Assembly (NCBI GenBank): GCA_000320545.1 | Contig: ADNK01002961.1 | Coordinates: 32,501 to 73,261, forward strand | Direction of reading: 5' to 3' | From: Bigelowiella natans CCMP2755 | Lineage: Eukaryota > Cercozoa > Chlorarachniophyceae | DNA: 40,761 nt | Shown here: piece after piece, positions 22,292-33,765 of the stretch | Layout of the letters: every line of letters starts with the position of its first letter | Position numbering within the stretch: position 1 is the stretch's first letter | The notes under the pieces: model-generated | Told to the model about the DNA's origin: nothing | Seen by the model: the letters and a program-made list of their open reading frames with translations, nothing else | The model's database searches: none | Made by a program: the position numbers and the translations under genes

Positions 22292-24486
22292 CTAGATTAC
22301 ATGGCACTCAAGAACGTGATCATTCTTTTCCCAGTGCATCCTAGTCTGTGCAAGCTTTGTAAATAGCTTCCTCAGGTCTTCTAGCTGAAATTAAGTTCAT
22401 TGTAATTGATAACGATTATAGAACGGAAAATATATATTTGTCTAACCTGCAGTGACTTTTGCATTGGCGTGACTCTAATATCCAACTCGTTGCGATGCCC
22501 GATTTCTATTCTATTGATCAATCTTTTCTCACTGGACTTTTTCCTAAGAGCAAACAGCCAAAAACATATATAATAATGTGTACAGATAATTATGTTTTAC
22601 TTATTATCAAACCGTTCATCATCAAGGCTCCTAAGTTGCAGTTTGCTTGATTTGAGATTTGTAGGTGCAGAGACCACACTATGAATTTTTATATAGTTTT
22701 TTGCTTAAAATTAATTATATATTTATTCATTATGAACTATCATACTAAACCTGGTTGAATCCTGTCCTACTTTGCATACTTTTTGTTCTGATTCATTCAG
22801 AGTCGATCTCGGCATTGTCTTATTTTCCATATCGGGTGAGGCGGAAGTTCTTAACTATTTAATGTAGACTAATTAATACCTTGAAAAGACAACTTTAGCC
22901 ATATATAATTACATCGACGTTCAAAAGATTATGGATAATGAAGTTTTGTTTCTTTCATAGCGTATATTCTTTCTTTGCAAATACATATATGAATTTTGCA
23001 TACCGCCAGGTGTTGAAGATCCCTAACCTAAACATGAGAGTAAAATAAATGATTGTAAACAAGATATTAAAATAGTAGCTTAGAAAATCATAACCGTCAT
23101 TCTACTTCTTCGCGACATGCTCAATTCGCTGCAAGATAATTTCAAAGATCAGATTTTCCCTAAGATTTAAATATTAACTTACTGGGGAATAGGTTGGCTC
23201 TCCCGTGATCTTGACGGCGACTCTGGTCTTATACTATTATTTCTGCCCCCATTAGGTTAGGGAATGGATATTCTATACAGGCTTCGTTTAAACTAGGTTA
23301 CCTTTCATGACGAATGTAGTAATCCAGTGGAAGAATAACAGATTCGCTTACACTTTCTCTAACAGGCACCGTTCTGAATAGTTACACTTAAATGTAATAT
23401 GCAACTCTTATTAACTTATTGATGAAGTTATGTTTGTAGACTCTTAAAAATATGAAAAATGATATTGGGTTGATACTTATCGATGTGTTCAGGAATCACT
23501 GTCGGAATTTTTGCATGGGGAAGCTGTTTATGGCACAGATGACTTAGCTCTTTCTTAAATGAAATTCAAGTTTAAATGTATACCTGAGCATCGGATGACA
23601 CTCGCGCTGGTTCAACTGAAAACTTGCTATGCTCATAGTCTATAGTAACCAAAACATTAGCTTTCACATAAGGAAAATTATGGTTCATATGTGGCGCTCC
23701 ACCGTTTTCATAAGCATAATTTTCAGCATCATCGCTTTCACTACTCCTTGCCAATGAAACAGACTGTAACGGTAATACTGCATTAACCGAAAGAAATTTG
23801 AGTTTATGATGTATAATACCGTCTCCATTGTTTGAGCAGAAAAAAATCCATGCTTTTTCACCCTAATCACAACGCTGTTATGCATATGTTTTAACTGTAC
23901 AAAATCCTTACTTGAAGAGATCTTTAATATTTTTGCTTTTATGCTGATGATGCTTTGACTTGCTAGAACTACTAAATCTATTAAAGCTCGCCAGCATCTC
24001 AGCTCTTAGTGGAACCTCCCCACGTATCTTTTGTAATTCCTCCCTTTAATTAAAGTATTCAAAAGCAATTAAAACCCACATGGATAATACTGATAATCTA
24101 ATAATACTTATTTTACCAGAGGCGCGTAGCTTCATTAATAGCATTTTGAGCTATTCTTTTCATTTCCTTTCGTCATTGGTCCAGCATATTATAAAACTTC
24201 ATACAACAAGTTATAAGAGAGTTCTGAGTACCAGATAATCCGACTTTGCAACAAGCTCGGCATTAAGGGATCCCGATGCACTGCATGATCTTAACATCTT
24301 ACGATTTTTCCCTCGCATGCTTTAGAACATATAATTTAGCATCGGTAAAATCAAACTCATATGCCTCAGATAATCATTTTACCTGCACCGATGACAATAC
24401 ACATGACCACATGTTTTACAACATGTTCCTTCTCTGCCGTTTGTGATTGCCGTGTAGCAGGAAGAACAACGGTCAGGCGTACTCAT
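22292..24486 (-). CDS. FYVE-like zinc-finger protein, 15 exons
   Basis: Fifteen exons join without a single phase conflict: 24486-24383, 24319-24232, 24166-24117, 24043-23912, 23862-23820, 23763-23584, 23553-23477, 23373-23302, 23242-23183, 23128-23095, 23027-23004, 22854-22751, 22678-22601, 22543-22447, 22384-22292; 411 residues. The N-terminus is a zinc finger: CSSC at residues 7-10, then CCKTCGHVYCHRC, matching the first three Cys pairs of FYVE/FYVE-related domains. The last Cys pair is not clearly present (only one Cys, in MLRSCSASG). A charged helical stretch follows (EMKRIAQNAINEATRLWEEL), then long hydrophilic linkers with Ser/Arg-rich parts (PESPSRSRES), and a C-terminal helix. Membrane-phosphoinositide or protein binding is plausible but unproven. 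Introns are short (about 50-150 bp). It shares a 424-bp divergent promoter with the oxidase gene. Exon 12 could use an alternative donor. Confidence 0.7.
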
Positions 24487-24910
24487 TAATAGAGGCGGTA
24501 TTACTTTGGAAACTGTTAGAATACAATGGTGCATACCTCATGCGCATATCAAAACCTACAAGCAAATCTCTTCGTTACCATTCCGTTTTTCCTCTCTTGC
24601 CCCGTAGCGTAGACCGTTGGACTCCATACGCGTGTTTTGTTCATCCAATTGTAGGTCGATTATGATGCGCGACACACAAAAAGCATACCAAATCAACTTG
24701 CTTTCGCTCCCGAAATCGACGCGAAAAAATAAAAAAGGGGAGGGCGACAAGGAATGCTGGGAAAAAACACGACGAACGTTTTGCTGTTGGAGTTCATCGG
24801 AATCGTGCCTCGAGAGTAAAGTAAAATCAGTGCGCAAACAGTTTCGCGACAGCGACAGAATGCACGTTTTGGGGATTAATCGCCTCCGTTCTTACATTCT
24901 CAATACAACA
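24487..24910. promoter_or_regulatory. divergent promoter region of zinc-finger and oxidase genes
   Basis: 424 bp between two start codons. Open frames on both strands (24556-24837 minus, 24617-25012 plus) cross it but do not join any exon in frame, so they are read as leader sequence. GC content is higher here than in the genes on either side, so the shared promoter stands out within the AT-rich block. Confidence 0.5.
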
Positions 24911-26628
24911 ATGGCGCTTATGCAGGTTTTTTTGTTTGTTGCATGGTGGAATGTCCTGTGGAGTATAGACAGGAATAGCTTAGGCATTGTGCTTTCGTAC
25001 TGTTTGTTGTAAGCGGATGCTGGGTTTCTGGATTAGATAATGTTTTTCCTTGAATAAAATGAGACCGTTAATGTCTATCTATAAGGCCAGGGCTGACTTC
25101 GCGTTCAAAGATGATGATGTAAAATTACCCTAATTCTTTATTGGAACAATATATTTAGATTAACTCTAAATTGTTAGGATCAAGATGGCATTCTCGAAAT
25201 GCAGATTGGAGACATCATCACAGTAATTTTACATTTTTTTGATTTTCTACTTTTCGACTTAACCCGCTTTCTACATATGTGCAGATTATCGAAGAGGGCG
25301 ATGAAGGAGGTTCATGATTTCTAACCCTTCAACTCCTTCGTGACAAGCAATAATGTGCGCTGTTCTGATAGGATGGTGGAGAGGAAAGTTAAATGGAGTA
25401 GAAGGTAAGCTTTCGTACAACTATACAATGCAATCTCAGTTATGTGTTATGTGTATATTAGGATTTTTCCCCATCACCTACTGCACCATTCTAAGGGGTA
25501 TTTAAAATAACAGTAGCATTAACCAAATTTGTGTTGGCATACTATGTTCTCAATATCCAAATAATCAAAAACTATATATCAGATGAGGAAGTGGTATCAC
25601 GCGAACGAGTTGAGGTACTGAATCGATTGGGCAGTTTAAAGTCAGTCACTTTAATCATTTCACATACTCATTGGTTATCGCCAGAGTACTTCTATAGCTG
25701 CTGTATCGATCGTATCTCCAAGAGATGCATCCGGATTGGGCTCTTTTGGTGAAAGCTCAAGAGGTATTTATTTTGTCGACTCTTTGTAGGTTGAACTCCA
25801 AACATAAACAAAAGATCCTACCATCCCAGACATTAAAAGTTCTCTGCTCGCCAAAGAAAGGTAGTTATGCATTTATATTATCAACTATATCTGAAAAACG
25901 TTTTCATTTTATAACCACAGGAAGGATGGGCCACCTCCTTTGCCTGCTTTCCATAAACATAAAATCTCGGTCGGTGAATAAATAAAAGGGATTCCATATT
26001 AAGTTGTGCCGTGAACAAAATATTATTCCGGCATCGTTGAGATATACTTACATTCAAGTCTTTTAATTACATATTCAATTTGCATTCATAAGGTCTTGAC
26101 TGATATGAGCTCGTTGATATCCCGCTCAAGAGCTAACTCAAGAAACTTGGAGATCAAAAAGTGATCATCTTGCAAATATATCAGTTCACATGTGATAGAT
26201 CACGCTTTTCCATATGATTTGTTATGATTCTCAGCAAGCCTGCAGTTTACAGTACAAGGAGGTAATCATTAACTTTTACTTCAATGAAAATGACCATTAG
26301 TCTATAAGAATTGATGATCATACTCCAGCGCATCCAATAGCCAAACACGCATGTATGGAGGAGGTCCGAAGACCAAAAAGTAACATCGTATTAATGAGTT
26401 GCAATAGAAACTACAAATGTTTAAGAGATACTTCACTAGGATGGGAATCTTAGGCCTCGATACAAGAGTCAAAGTTCCGACTCAATTCAACGTTTGGGGT
26501 TTGAAATATAAAATCACTGAATAAAACCTAAATTTCTGAATAAAGTGTAAGCCATGCTTTAAGGGTTACGTTTATCACATTAGCAAAAAATATGGCGATT
26601 ATCAGTTCACTATATTGCATTATTCTCG

Positions 26629-26667
<39 letters not shown>

Positions 26668-29600
26668 TATAACTGTACAATATCGTTAATAAGTACATGT
26701 TAATCTTATAGATTTTGTGCGCTAATATGGGGAGGTGTCGAAGAAAGGTTTGCCTGTTGGTTTTGCAATTAAGCACACCTGAAAACTCGTATTTCAATTG
26801 CAGATTTGGCCTTACTTATGGCATTGTGGGATCGTACACAATCATGCTTGGTTCTGCAATCAAATTATGATAATGATTTATGAGTCTTTCATTAGTTTGA
26901 TGCGATTTTTCTGGCAGGAGTATATATTTATCTTTTCGAGAAGGTACTGTTTACGACACGCAGCCCAAGGTAGCATCCACATAATTTCAGTTGAACAAGC
27001 GTAAAATATATTCTTCAGTGCTATACCTTACCGAGGGCTAATGTATTTTATCGTTGGATTTCCACTATTCATCGCTTATCCAACAATAATAGCTGGGGTA
27101 ATCTTTGAAACCATTTTTGTCTCAAAAAATATAATCGTTACACGTCTTAGGTTTGTGTATACATTACTGGATTTGTTCAATGTGTATCTGCATTCTATGA
27201 AGAATCGGTGCAAACTTAACATACACGGTAATTTTGTGTGAAGATAGTGAATAAATGCGTATGCTAGGTAAAGCCAAAGAAACGGAAGACAATGGCTAAA
27301 GCTGCTCCAGTAAAACCTACTGGCGACGCAACAGATTCTAAATCCCGTAAATATACAAATCTAACGGTTGTATTCGCTTATTTTGACTTTTTGTTTTTTG
27401 GCGGTAAGCTGTTACAGCTAGTAAGATGAAAATACTTGCCAGTAATGGAGGAGTGGATCTTGTGGAACAAGATAGTAGCACTTGGTGTGAGGTTCTATTC
27501 ACAAATTATGTTCTATATGTATTGAATTTAAAAGTTAAATTAACTTAAAGAGCTTGAAAGCATGGTTAATTTACTTGCAAAATACGAACAAACTTGGAAC
27601 TAAGGTTATTACGCTTTCATGCTGCATAAGAATGTTATCGAGTACGTGACTGGAAATACCACCATTTACTTCTTAGTTGTTTATTCTTACCTACATCATC
27701 GGGAATATCATAATCTTCATCTTTGCTGTAAGATAATTTAGATGCTTTTGGATTGTTCTGAGTGGTCGTTTTAATTTCGTCAGTTACAACTTTGGTTCAT
27801 GATCAATGACGAACTTGACGTAACAGAATCAAATAGAACCAAATCCTTTGTAAACAATACCTACATGTAATGTATGAAAAATAAACTAACACCAGGAAGA
27901 AGATAGGATTAGTGGGGCTGGACCTTTTGCAAAGGGGTACCTTTTTTGACGGTTCCAACCTACATTCGTTAAAATCTTGAATGGTAGGTTTGGATGGACA
28001 CTAGACTTCAACTGCGCGATGATTCTTGTAATCCGTTGAGAAATATAAATATATAAATGCGATGTTAGCTTGGAAATGATGGAACTTGTTTTTAACTTTA
28101 AGGTTCCAGTGTGCCGGAATCTCTTGTCCATTATTTACGATTTTTCCAACTCAGGGGTTGTCTGATTCAATAATACATATCACAAATGTGCTAAGCAATA
28201 TTTTCCAATAATTGTAGTATTGCCTCGGAAAATGCTTGGCTCCTATCGTAAACTTAAAACCTGCCAATGTTTTGAGCCTGTGGAAGTTCAATGTTATACT
28301 TCAGGTGACATTCATTCCTGTGGATAAAAACATTGCTTTCCATAAATTCATCGCTTATATTATGGCAGGGTAACTCATTAAGTTTATAAGTTCTATGCTG
28401 TTTAAGAATTGATATTGATTTATATTTTATTACCATGAATAGGTGTGCCGCTGGACATATGTTTTTCCATTTTGTAAGATCTGATGGTAAAATTTCGTTA
28501 AATGAAGCTAAGAGTTTCTTAAATTCAGATAAACTACATTTTGAGACCGGACCAGACAATAAGTCTTTTCGGGGTTGCATTTACAATTTCATATCTCATT
28601 AGGAATTTAAACATTATCTGACTTTACTTAAGATTGTACCATGGTATACCGGAGGACTTATTGTTGTGTGCATCTTTGTCATATTTTCTGGAGGGCAAAG
28701 TATGTGAATTGGCCAAAATTATTTTGGTTAAAAGGAATAAGATTTTAAATATGCTTAGGAAAGGTTCGGAGGAAACAGTTCGAAATATTTTGGTAAAATT
28801 GGTAAAGTTCTATTCGATCTCCCCTTAAATACAATAATACAGGTACACACACATATTTGTATTTCCTCTTTTCTTCATTCTACTTCTGATTCATGGAAAA
28901 GGAGGTATTCCAAATACATCTGCATCGAGGCAATTGCTGTGTAATTTGATGCATTATTTAAACTAGGATGGAATCCGAATTTCTGGAAGTGGTACGGTAT
29001 TCCAGTGAAACTCAGTTTACTTTGATTTACTTTGATGATAATATATAAGGTTCATAGTACCTGCTGTAATGTATGCAGCTGAGCGTATTGTAACTATTCG
29101 AAGAACACGGAAACCGGTTGTTCCTCCTTAATCAAGTTTTGTTGACAACTTGTTTTAATTTTTAGTCTAAGATTTATTTATCTAAAATATAGGTTACGTT
29201 ACTGTCAGTGACATCAATGAAGCCAAATGTATTTTCGTTGGAGATTGAAAAGGTGTATCTCTGGTTTAATACGTGTATTTCACTTATTCTAGTTTTATAT
29301 TTTAAGTCTGGTCCGTTCGAAATGAAAACAAATGGCCGGGAACCTTACTTTGAAGGTATCAGAGTTGTTAGTTGCGGCAATGAAATTATATTATTTTGGT
29401 CATTGCGAAGGTCAATACTGTTTTATCAATTGCCCGCATTTGTCCCAGTTCCAGTGGCATCCCTTCACGTAATCCTATTTCATGTGTGCACTGATTTGAT
29501 TCTGATGCAGATTGCTTTTCTTTTAGCATTTCATCTGCTCCCTCCGACAAAACTATTACATTCCATATTCGTAAATCGATTCCAGGGTAAAATTAACCAT

Positions 29601-31238
29601 GAGAATAATAAGTGAAATGATTATTTTACGTAATTAATTTTGCAGATCATGGACTGATGAGCTTCATGAGTATGTTGCAAACGGGATTGAATACTGACTT
29701 AACATTTAAAACAAGTAAATATATTTCACAGCTATCTTCTATCTCTTGGAAACTCTAAGAGCGGAAGAGTAACATTCTCAAGGAATAATGGAGCACAAAG
29801 GGTAATAATATTTCGGTTAGGTTTAGTCATTATCATGTGTTATCTTCTATTGGTTATGAAGGTTTCTGGCAAAATCATTGGTCCAGACGGATTGCCCCTG
29901 CTTAAAATTGATGGCCCGCATTCAGCCCCGACCCAGCACATATCGAAATATAAGAATGTCATGGTGATTGGAGCAGGTATTTTTTCTTTTTATCGGTTAA
30001 TGAATAGCATATATACTTAATTCGTTTATAGGTATAGGAGTCACTCCGGTTGCTTCCGCTTCCAAAAGTGTGGTGTGTAAGTTTGGACAACATTTTATTC
30101 TTGCGTCATTTAATTCAGAGTCTTAATCAGGTTTTCCATAAGTGGCGTACTGCAGTGGGAGAAGTATTCCCAAATAATGGTCGCTTCATTTTCAGTAATA
30201 TGCTTTCGCTACTTAAAGTTTTTTTTTAAATTATTCGTTAGGCTATTTCTACTGGGTTGTGAGCCACAGAGATGTGGATTCGTTCAGATGGTAGTATTCA
30301 TCTGAATGAAAAATGCCAGTTACTGAAATTCTTAAATGTGTATAGGTTAATTCGTTTGATAAAAGATTGTCAAGATGAAGTAGATTTCAATTATCAATGT
30401 GGTCTTCAAAAATACATGAATCAAATTAACGATAGGTCAGCCATCAGAGATCAAAGGCGGCTTCAGTTTATGTAAGCATTTTATTAAGAAAAGGTTTTTT
30501 GCTCATCGCCATTTGTTCTAATATCTTAGCAACACAAGTTCGAATTCCATATATTCGTAACCTCGGCAAAAAATCCAAAGCCAGTCAAGTTGCACATTGC
30601 CAAAGAGGATGTATGGATATATTCATATAAACTCTTAGGCAACAAATTAAGTATAATCTGCCTATAGGAATTATCTTTCTGGGGGGCTAGAACAGAGGAA
30701 GGGGGTATTGCAAAGGCTAAAGGACCCTTTGATGAGTCGACACTATATTCTGCTCTTAAGTGTCCTATTTTTGGAGAGGTGTCCAGATTCTTAGTATATA
30801 AAATTTCTGATTGACATGTAGACCGATGTAGGTGAAACAACTTGGTAATGTTTACGTCCACAATGGTCGGCCGAATTGGAGGGCTGAATTTGCTCGTGTA
30901 AAGGTATCATTTGAACTTATGTTCACTTTTAAGCTTCTTTAATATCCTTATATCGCTTCAGGCATACCATCCTGAAAGCACAGTTGGCGTGGCATTCTGC
31001 GGAAACGAGCACATTGCGAAAGATTTGAAGCGGTAGTGCTATCTATCAATTTTATTGAAATCAAATTATAAAGAGCGTTTAGTTGTTTTGAACTGTTCCA
31101 AAAGTATGTCAAACACCATGGCATCATTAGTTATAAAATATCCAGAAATAATTATCTTCCTTTCTTTGCAGACAATCGGCCGCTTTTAGTAATGTGGAAC
31201 AGAACAGCTTGTTTAGACTCCACCTTGAAAACTTCTAA
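24911..31238 (+). CDS. NADPH oxidase with N-terminal SH3 domain and p22phox-like module in one reading frame
   Basis: About 53 small exons (mean near 52 nt) give about 925 residues. (1) SH3 domain, exons 24911-25497: ARADFAFKD, MQIGDIITIIEEGD, GGWWRGKLNGVEG, FFPITYC. (2) Linker of about 140 residues with PPPLP. (3) p22phox-like membrane part, 26584-27207: VWAKNMAIISSLY, ANMGRF, GVYIYLFEK, then a helix pair ending CVSAFYEE and a basic KPKKRK. (4) Catalytic NOX core: LDFNCAMIL and VPVCRNLLS; haem His in FHKFIAY, AGHMFFHF, FWYTH and LLLIHG; FAD motif FQWHPFTISSAPSD; NADPH motifs DGPHSAPT, VIGAGIGVTP, YFYWVVSHRD and GVAFCGN; C-terminus LHLENF. It makes superoxide by moving electrons from NADPH across a membrane. 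One junction (26629 to 26712) is off by one base, and a split into two genes (stop at 27217-27219, Met at 27292) remains possible. No EF-hands seen. Confidence 0.8.
26629..26662. repeat. (TA)n microsatellite directly at a splice donor
   Basis: Thirty bases of TA follow immediately after CTCGGG at the end of the exon that encodes the first p22phox-like helix. The junction across this intron is the only one in the oxidase model that is out of phase by one base. Confidence 0.85.
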
Positions 31239-32205
31239 GTCACATATCAGATGATGCAGTTTCATTCCTACGTTTATTATGTTGTGATCATCATAAATTA
31301 GTTCGCATTATCAAGTTTTTCAACCAATTACAATTTGCGCATTGGTGTCACCTCTTTCACCTTTCATTTCGGTCAGTACAACATGCAAGCTGTCATCATG
31401 ATGTGTCACAACATCGACGTGTCAGCGTAATGCACAGAATGATTCGAATCATCACAACATGCCAAATCAAATGATTGGAACCCCTGTGTGTCAAACTCAT
31501 CTGCGCAAGCAAGTGAGCGCCAACGCGCGCAGTCGTTGATTGCATCGGTGCAATGCTGTGTGCATGTCACTTTTGCCATGCTAGCTTGTCACAGCGACTT
31601 GTGCAACCTAGCTAGCCCCCGCCACTAGCCCATCTCGTTGAATGTTGCAATACAAAAATGAGAGTAATTTTGGTACCTTCCAATTTGCTATAGCAAGCTA
31701 GTTTGCATTGGAGTGAAGCGCTGCACACAGCTCTAGAGTGCCGCTTCTTTGCTAGTTTGGCTTCGCTTGTTCGTTCTAGCGCTTGCGATGCGGCTGCATG
31801 TATGCTAGCATGCCACATTGCATCCTTCTAGTTAGCTAGGCTAGTAGGCTTGTTAATGCTAGCTTGGCTAGCTTGCTCTAACAAGAGCTAGTGGGTCTAG
31901 CGGATGTCAGAATTGGAGGGGAAGTGCTAGAAGAGGCAAGCTAGCAAAGGATGGACTAGTGCAGGGGCATGAGAACCAGGCTAATCGGTGTGAGAAACTG
32001 AGGAGTACGATGAGGATGATGAGGGAGGAAGAGGAGTGACGGCACTAGGGCACACACATCAAGACATGCAAGTGCCAACACCATGCTAGCTAGCGGTTGT
32101 GAGTCATGTCTAGATGTGGTTGCTAGGGGTAACGTGCCGCCAGTCTAGTGGGGGGGGGGGCGTGGAGGCGGTGGAGAGAATGGCTGCGTTTTAGTGGGGG
32201 GGGCA
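31239..32205. other. convergent 3' spacer, CTAG/CATG-rich
   Basis: 967 bp between the oxidase stop and the stop of the small minus-strand gene. 31390-32130 is full of GCTAG, TAGCTAG, CATG and TGTGCATG words. Poly-G runs occur at 32152-32160 and 32195-32203. No gene is seen. Confidence 0.6.
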
Positions 32206-32791
32206 TTAGGAGGGTCGCCAGACAATTCTCTCCCATGATGCCATTGCACTGGAAGAACTATCCACATGGTCAATGTGGAGGACGATGGAAAATGGGTCTT
32301 TGTAGAGTATTTCACTTAACGGCTGTTCTTTCTTCCAGGTAATTTGATATTTCCGTACGCCGTTGCATTTTACAAACATATGATTTGTAATAATAAATTT
32401 CTCTTCAACGCTTAGTTGGCACTCCTTTTTTAAGCTATTAACAAGATCTGCACACATCCGTAAATCCTGTCAGAACTTTACCGATAACTTCATGTTTTTC
32501 ATGTTTTTCTCATTTTTTTCTCCGAATGTTGAGGATTGGACTTACCACCGAAGTTACCCGTAGATTTTAATTTTATGACTCCTGCTTTCCTATTGTAAAA
32601 ACGGGGGCAGATCTATTGAGGAATGGGTCAGTTAAGCATTGCAAAAAATCATCATCGTTTTGGCATATCGGCGCAGAGAACAAGCAGGTACGAGCATACC
32701 AAACAGGACGGGTATCGCGCTTCGAACGATCCGTGGGCTTTCTCTTTCCTACGATAAATACATTGCCAGTGATGTCCTCCGCGGTTGACAT
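32206..32791 (-). CDS. small protein, possible ubiquitin-like (ATG12/ATG8-type) fold
   Basis: Three exons in consistent phase: 32791-32700, 32589-32546, 32447-32206; 125 residues. The second half runs beta-helix-beta: GVIKLKSTGNFG, DLVNSLKKECQLSVEEKF, FIITNHMF, then LSEILYKDPFSIVLHID. This order resembles the ATG12 pattern in which a helix is followed by LFxYxNxxF and a DLY..LxVxY strand, and ends with an Ala-Ser-Trp near where ATG12 has AWG. However the C-terminal Gly needed for conjugation is absent: the protein continues with nine more residues after ASW. The homology is a pattern judgement only and may be wrong. Otherwise I do not recognise it. It faces a small plus-strand gene across a divergent promoter. 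Confidence 0.45.
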
Positions 32792-33268
32792 CCCCACCCG
32801 TGCTACTGCTGAGGAAAATGGATCTTAATTTCGGGTAGAAAAGACATCTAAGTTAAAACCGCATGTGATTCTACACGGCGACATCCAACACATGTGCGCC
32901 GCAGCCGCATTTGCACTTGTTCGAGAGATCACTGCTGTGCGTTTCTTTTGGGTACCGAGTGTTCGAGTAAAGTCTGCTCGGGAGAAGCGCCTAAGATCAT
33001 GAAATCTAGAAAATCCAGCGGGAATAATTATGTCGCAACCTAAGTTCCTTCTGGCCGATTACCGGTGCGACATGCCCCCACGCATACCAGCATTCTGATT
33101 GTCGCAAGAGCAGGACTCACCGCGTTTCATCTGATTTCCTTTTCTCAGGAATTATCTTTGGCGTTTTTACCTAATTGTAGTTCGGGATCGTCGGACTCGC
33201 ATCCTCGGTGTTGATCCGGAGGGAAGCCACAAACCAAGCGAACCTGCAAGCCAAAGGGCTCGGCCAGC
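32792..33268. promoter_or_regulatory. divergent intergenic region
   Basis: 477 bp between the starts of two small genes. No ORF of interest and no CTAG/CATG enrichment. Typical of the other divergent spacers here. Confidence 0.4.
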
Positions 33269-33765
33269 ATGGAGGTCCCCCCCGGACCACCGAGGTGGCC
33301 TGCTTGGAGGCCACGTAGACTGAATGGTGCGGATTACGACTCCTTCGTTGACGACGTGTTCAATGACGACGGTTCGGAAGCTGAGAATGATGACGAGATC
33401 TTGGATAGGAGCTCAACGGCAGATGCTAAATCCCCGCTATCGGATCCACCCCACCCCGCCAAAGTTCAAAACGATCTCGGTAGTCGCGATTGCAAGGACG
33501 AATGCAAATCCCCGAGCAAGCTTCCGTACGCTGAAACTTGCAAAACCCCGCCCTCCCGACAGCAGCCATTCATTGACAACAATAACAAGCCTCTTCAGAA
33601 GGCAAGCTACAGATGGAACAATGAGATCAAGCAAAGGACGGACTCGAAAAAGGGACTGTGAAGAAAGTAATACCCTTTTACAACAAGGACCGAGTTGTTA
33701 ATCGCGCTCCAAGGGAGCTTTTTAAAGGAAAACGTACTCGCCTGAAGAAGCAATCACATAAATGA
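33269..33765 (+). CDS. small charged protein, acidic N-half and basic C-half, two exons
   Basis: Exon 1 33269-33479 begins MEVPPGPPRWPAWRPRR, followed by an acidic block (DSFVDDVFNDDGSEAENDDE). A GTAGTC donor after 33479 in phase 1 can join an acceptor at about 33619-33626, giving a second exon with GTVKKVIPFYNKDRVVNRAP and a Lys/Arg-rich end KGKRTRLKKQSHK with stop 33763-33765. The first frame alone would run to 33661, but the clear protein-like continuation in another frame argues for the splice. Charge segregation suggests a nuclear or RNP-associated protein. I recognise no family. A GTGAGT directly after the stop may start an intron in the 3' UTR or an alternative ending. Confidence 0.45.

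Noticed and set aside
25086-25222. Possible EF-hand (KDDD|DQDGILEMQ) before the oxidase core
   Set aside because: The Asp-rich stretch is the RT loop of an SH3 domain; the following WWRGKLNGVEG and FFPITY settle this.
25498-25513. 16-base intron-like GT..AG stretch in the oxidase, and similar 15-17 base ones at 32462-32476 and 23894-23910
   Set aside because: Longer introns with later acceptors give correct phase and better protein; ultra-short introns not needed.
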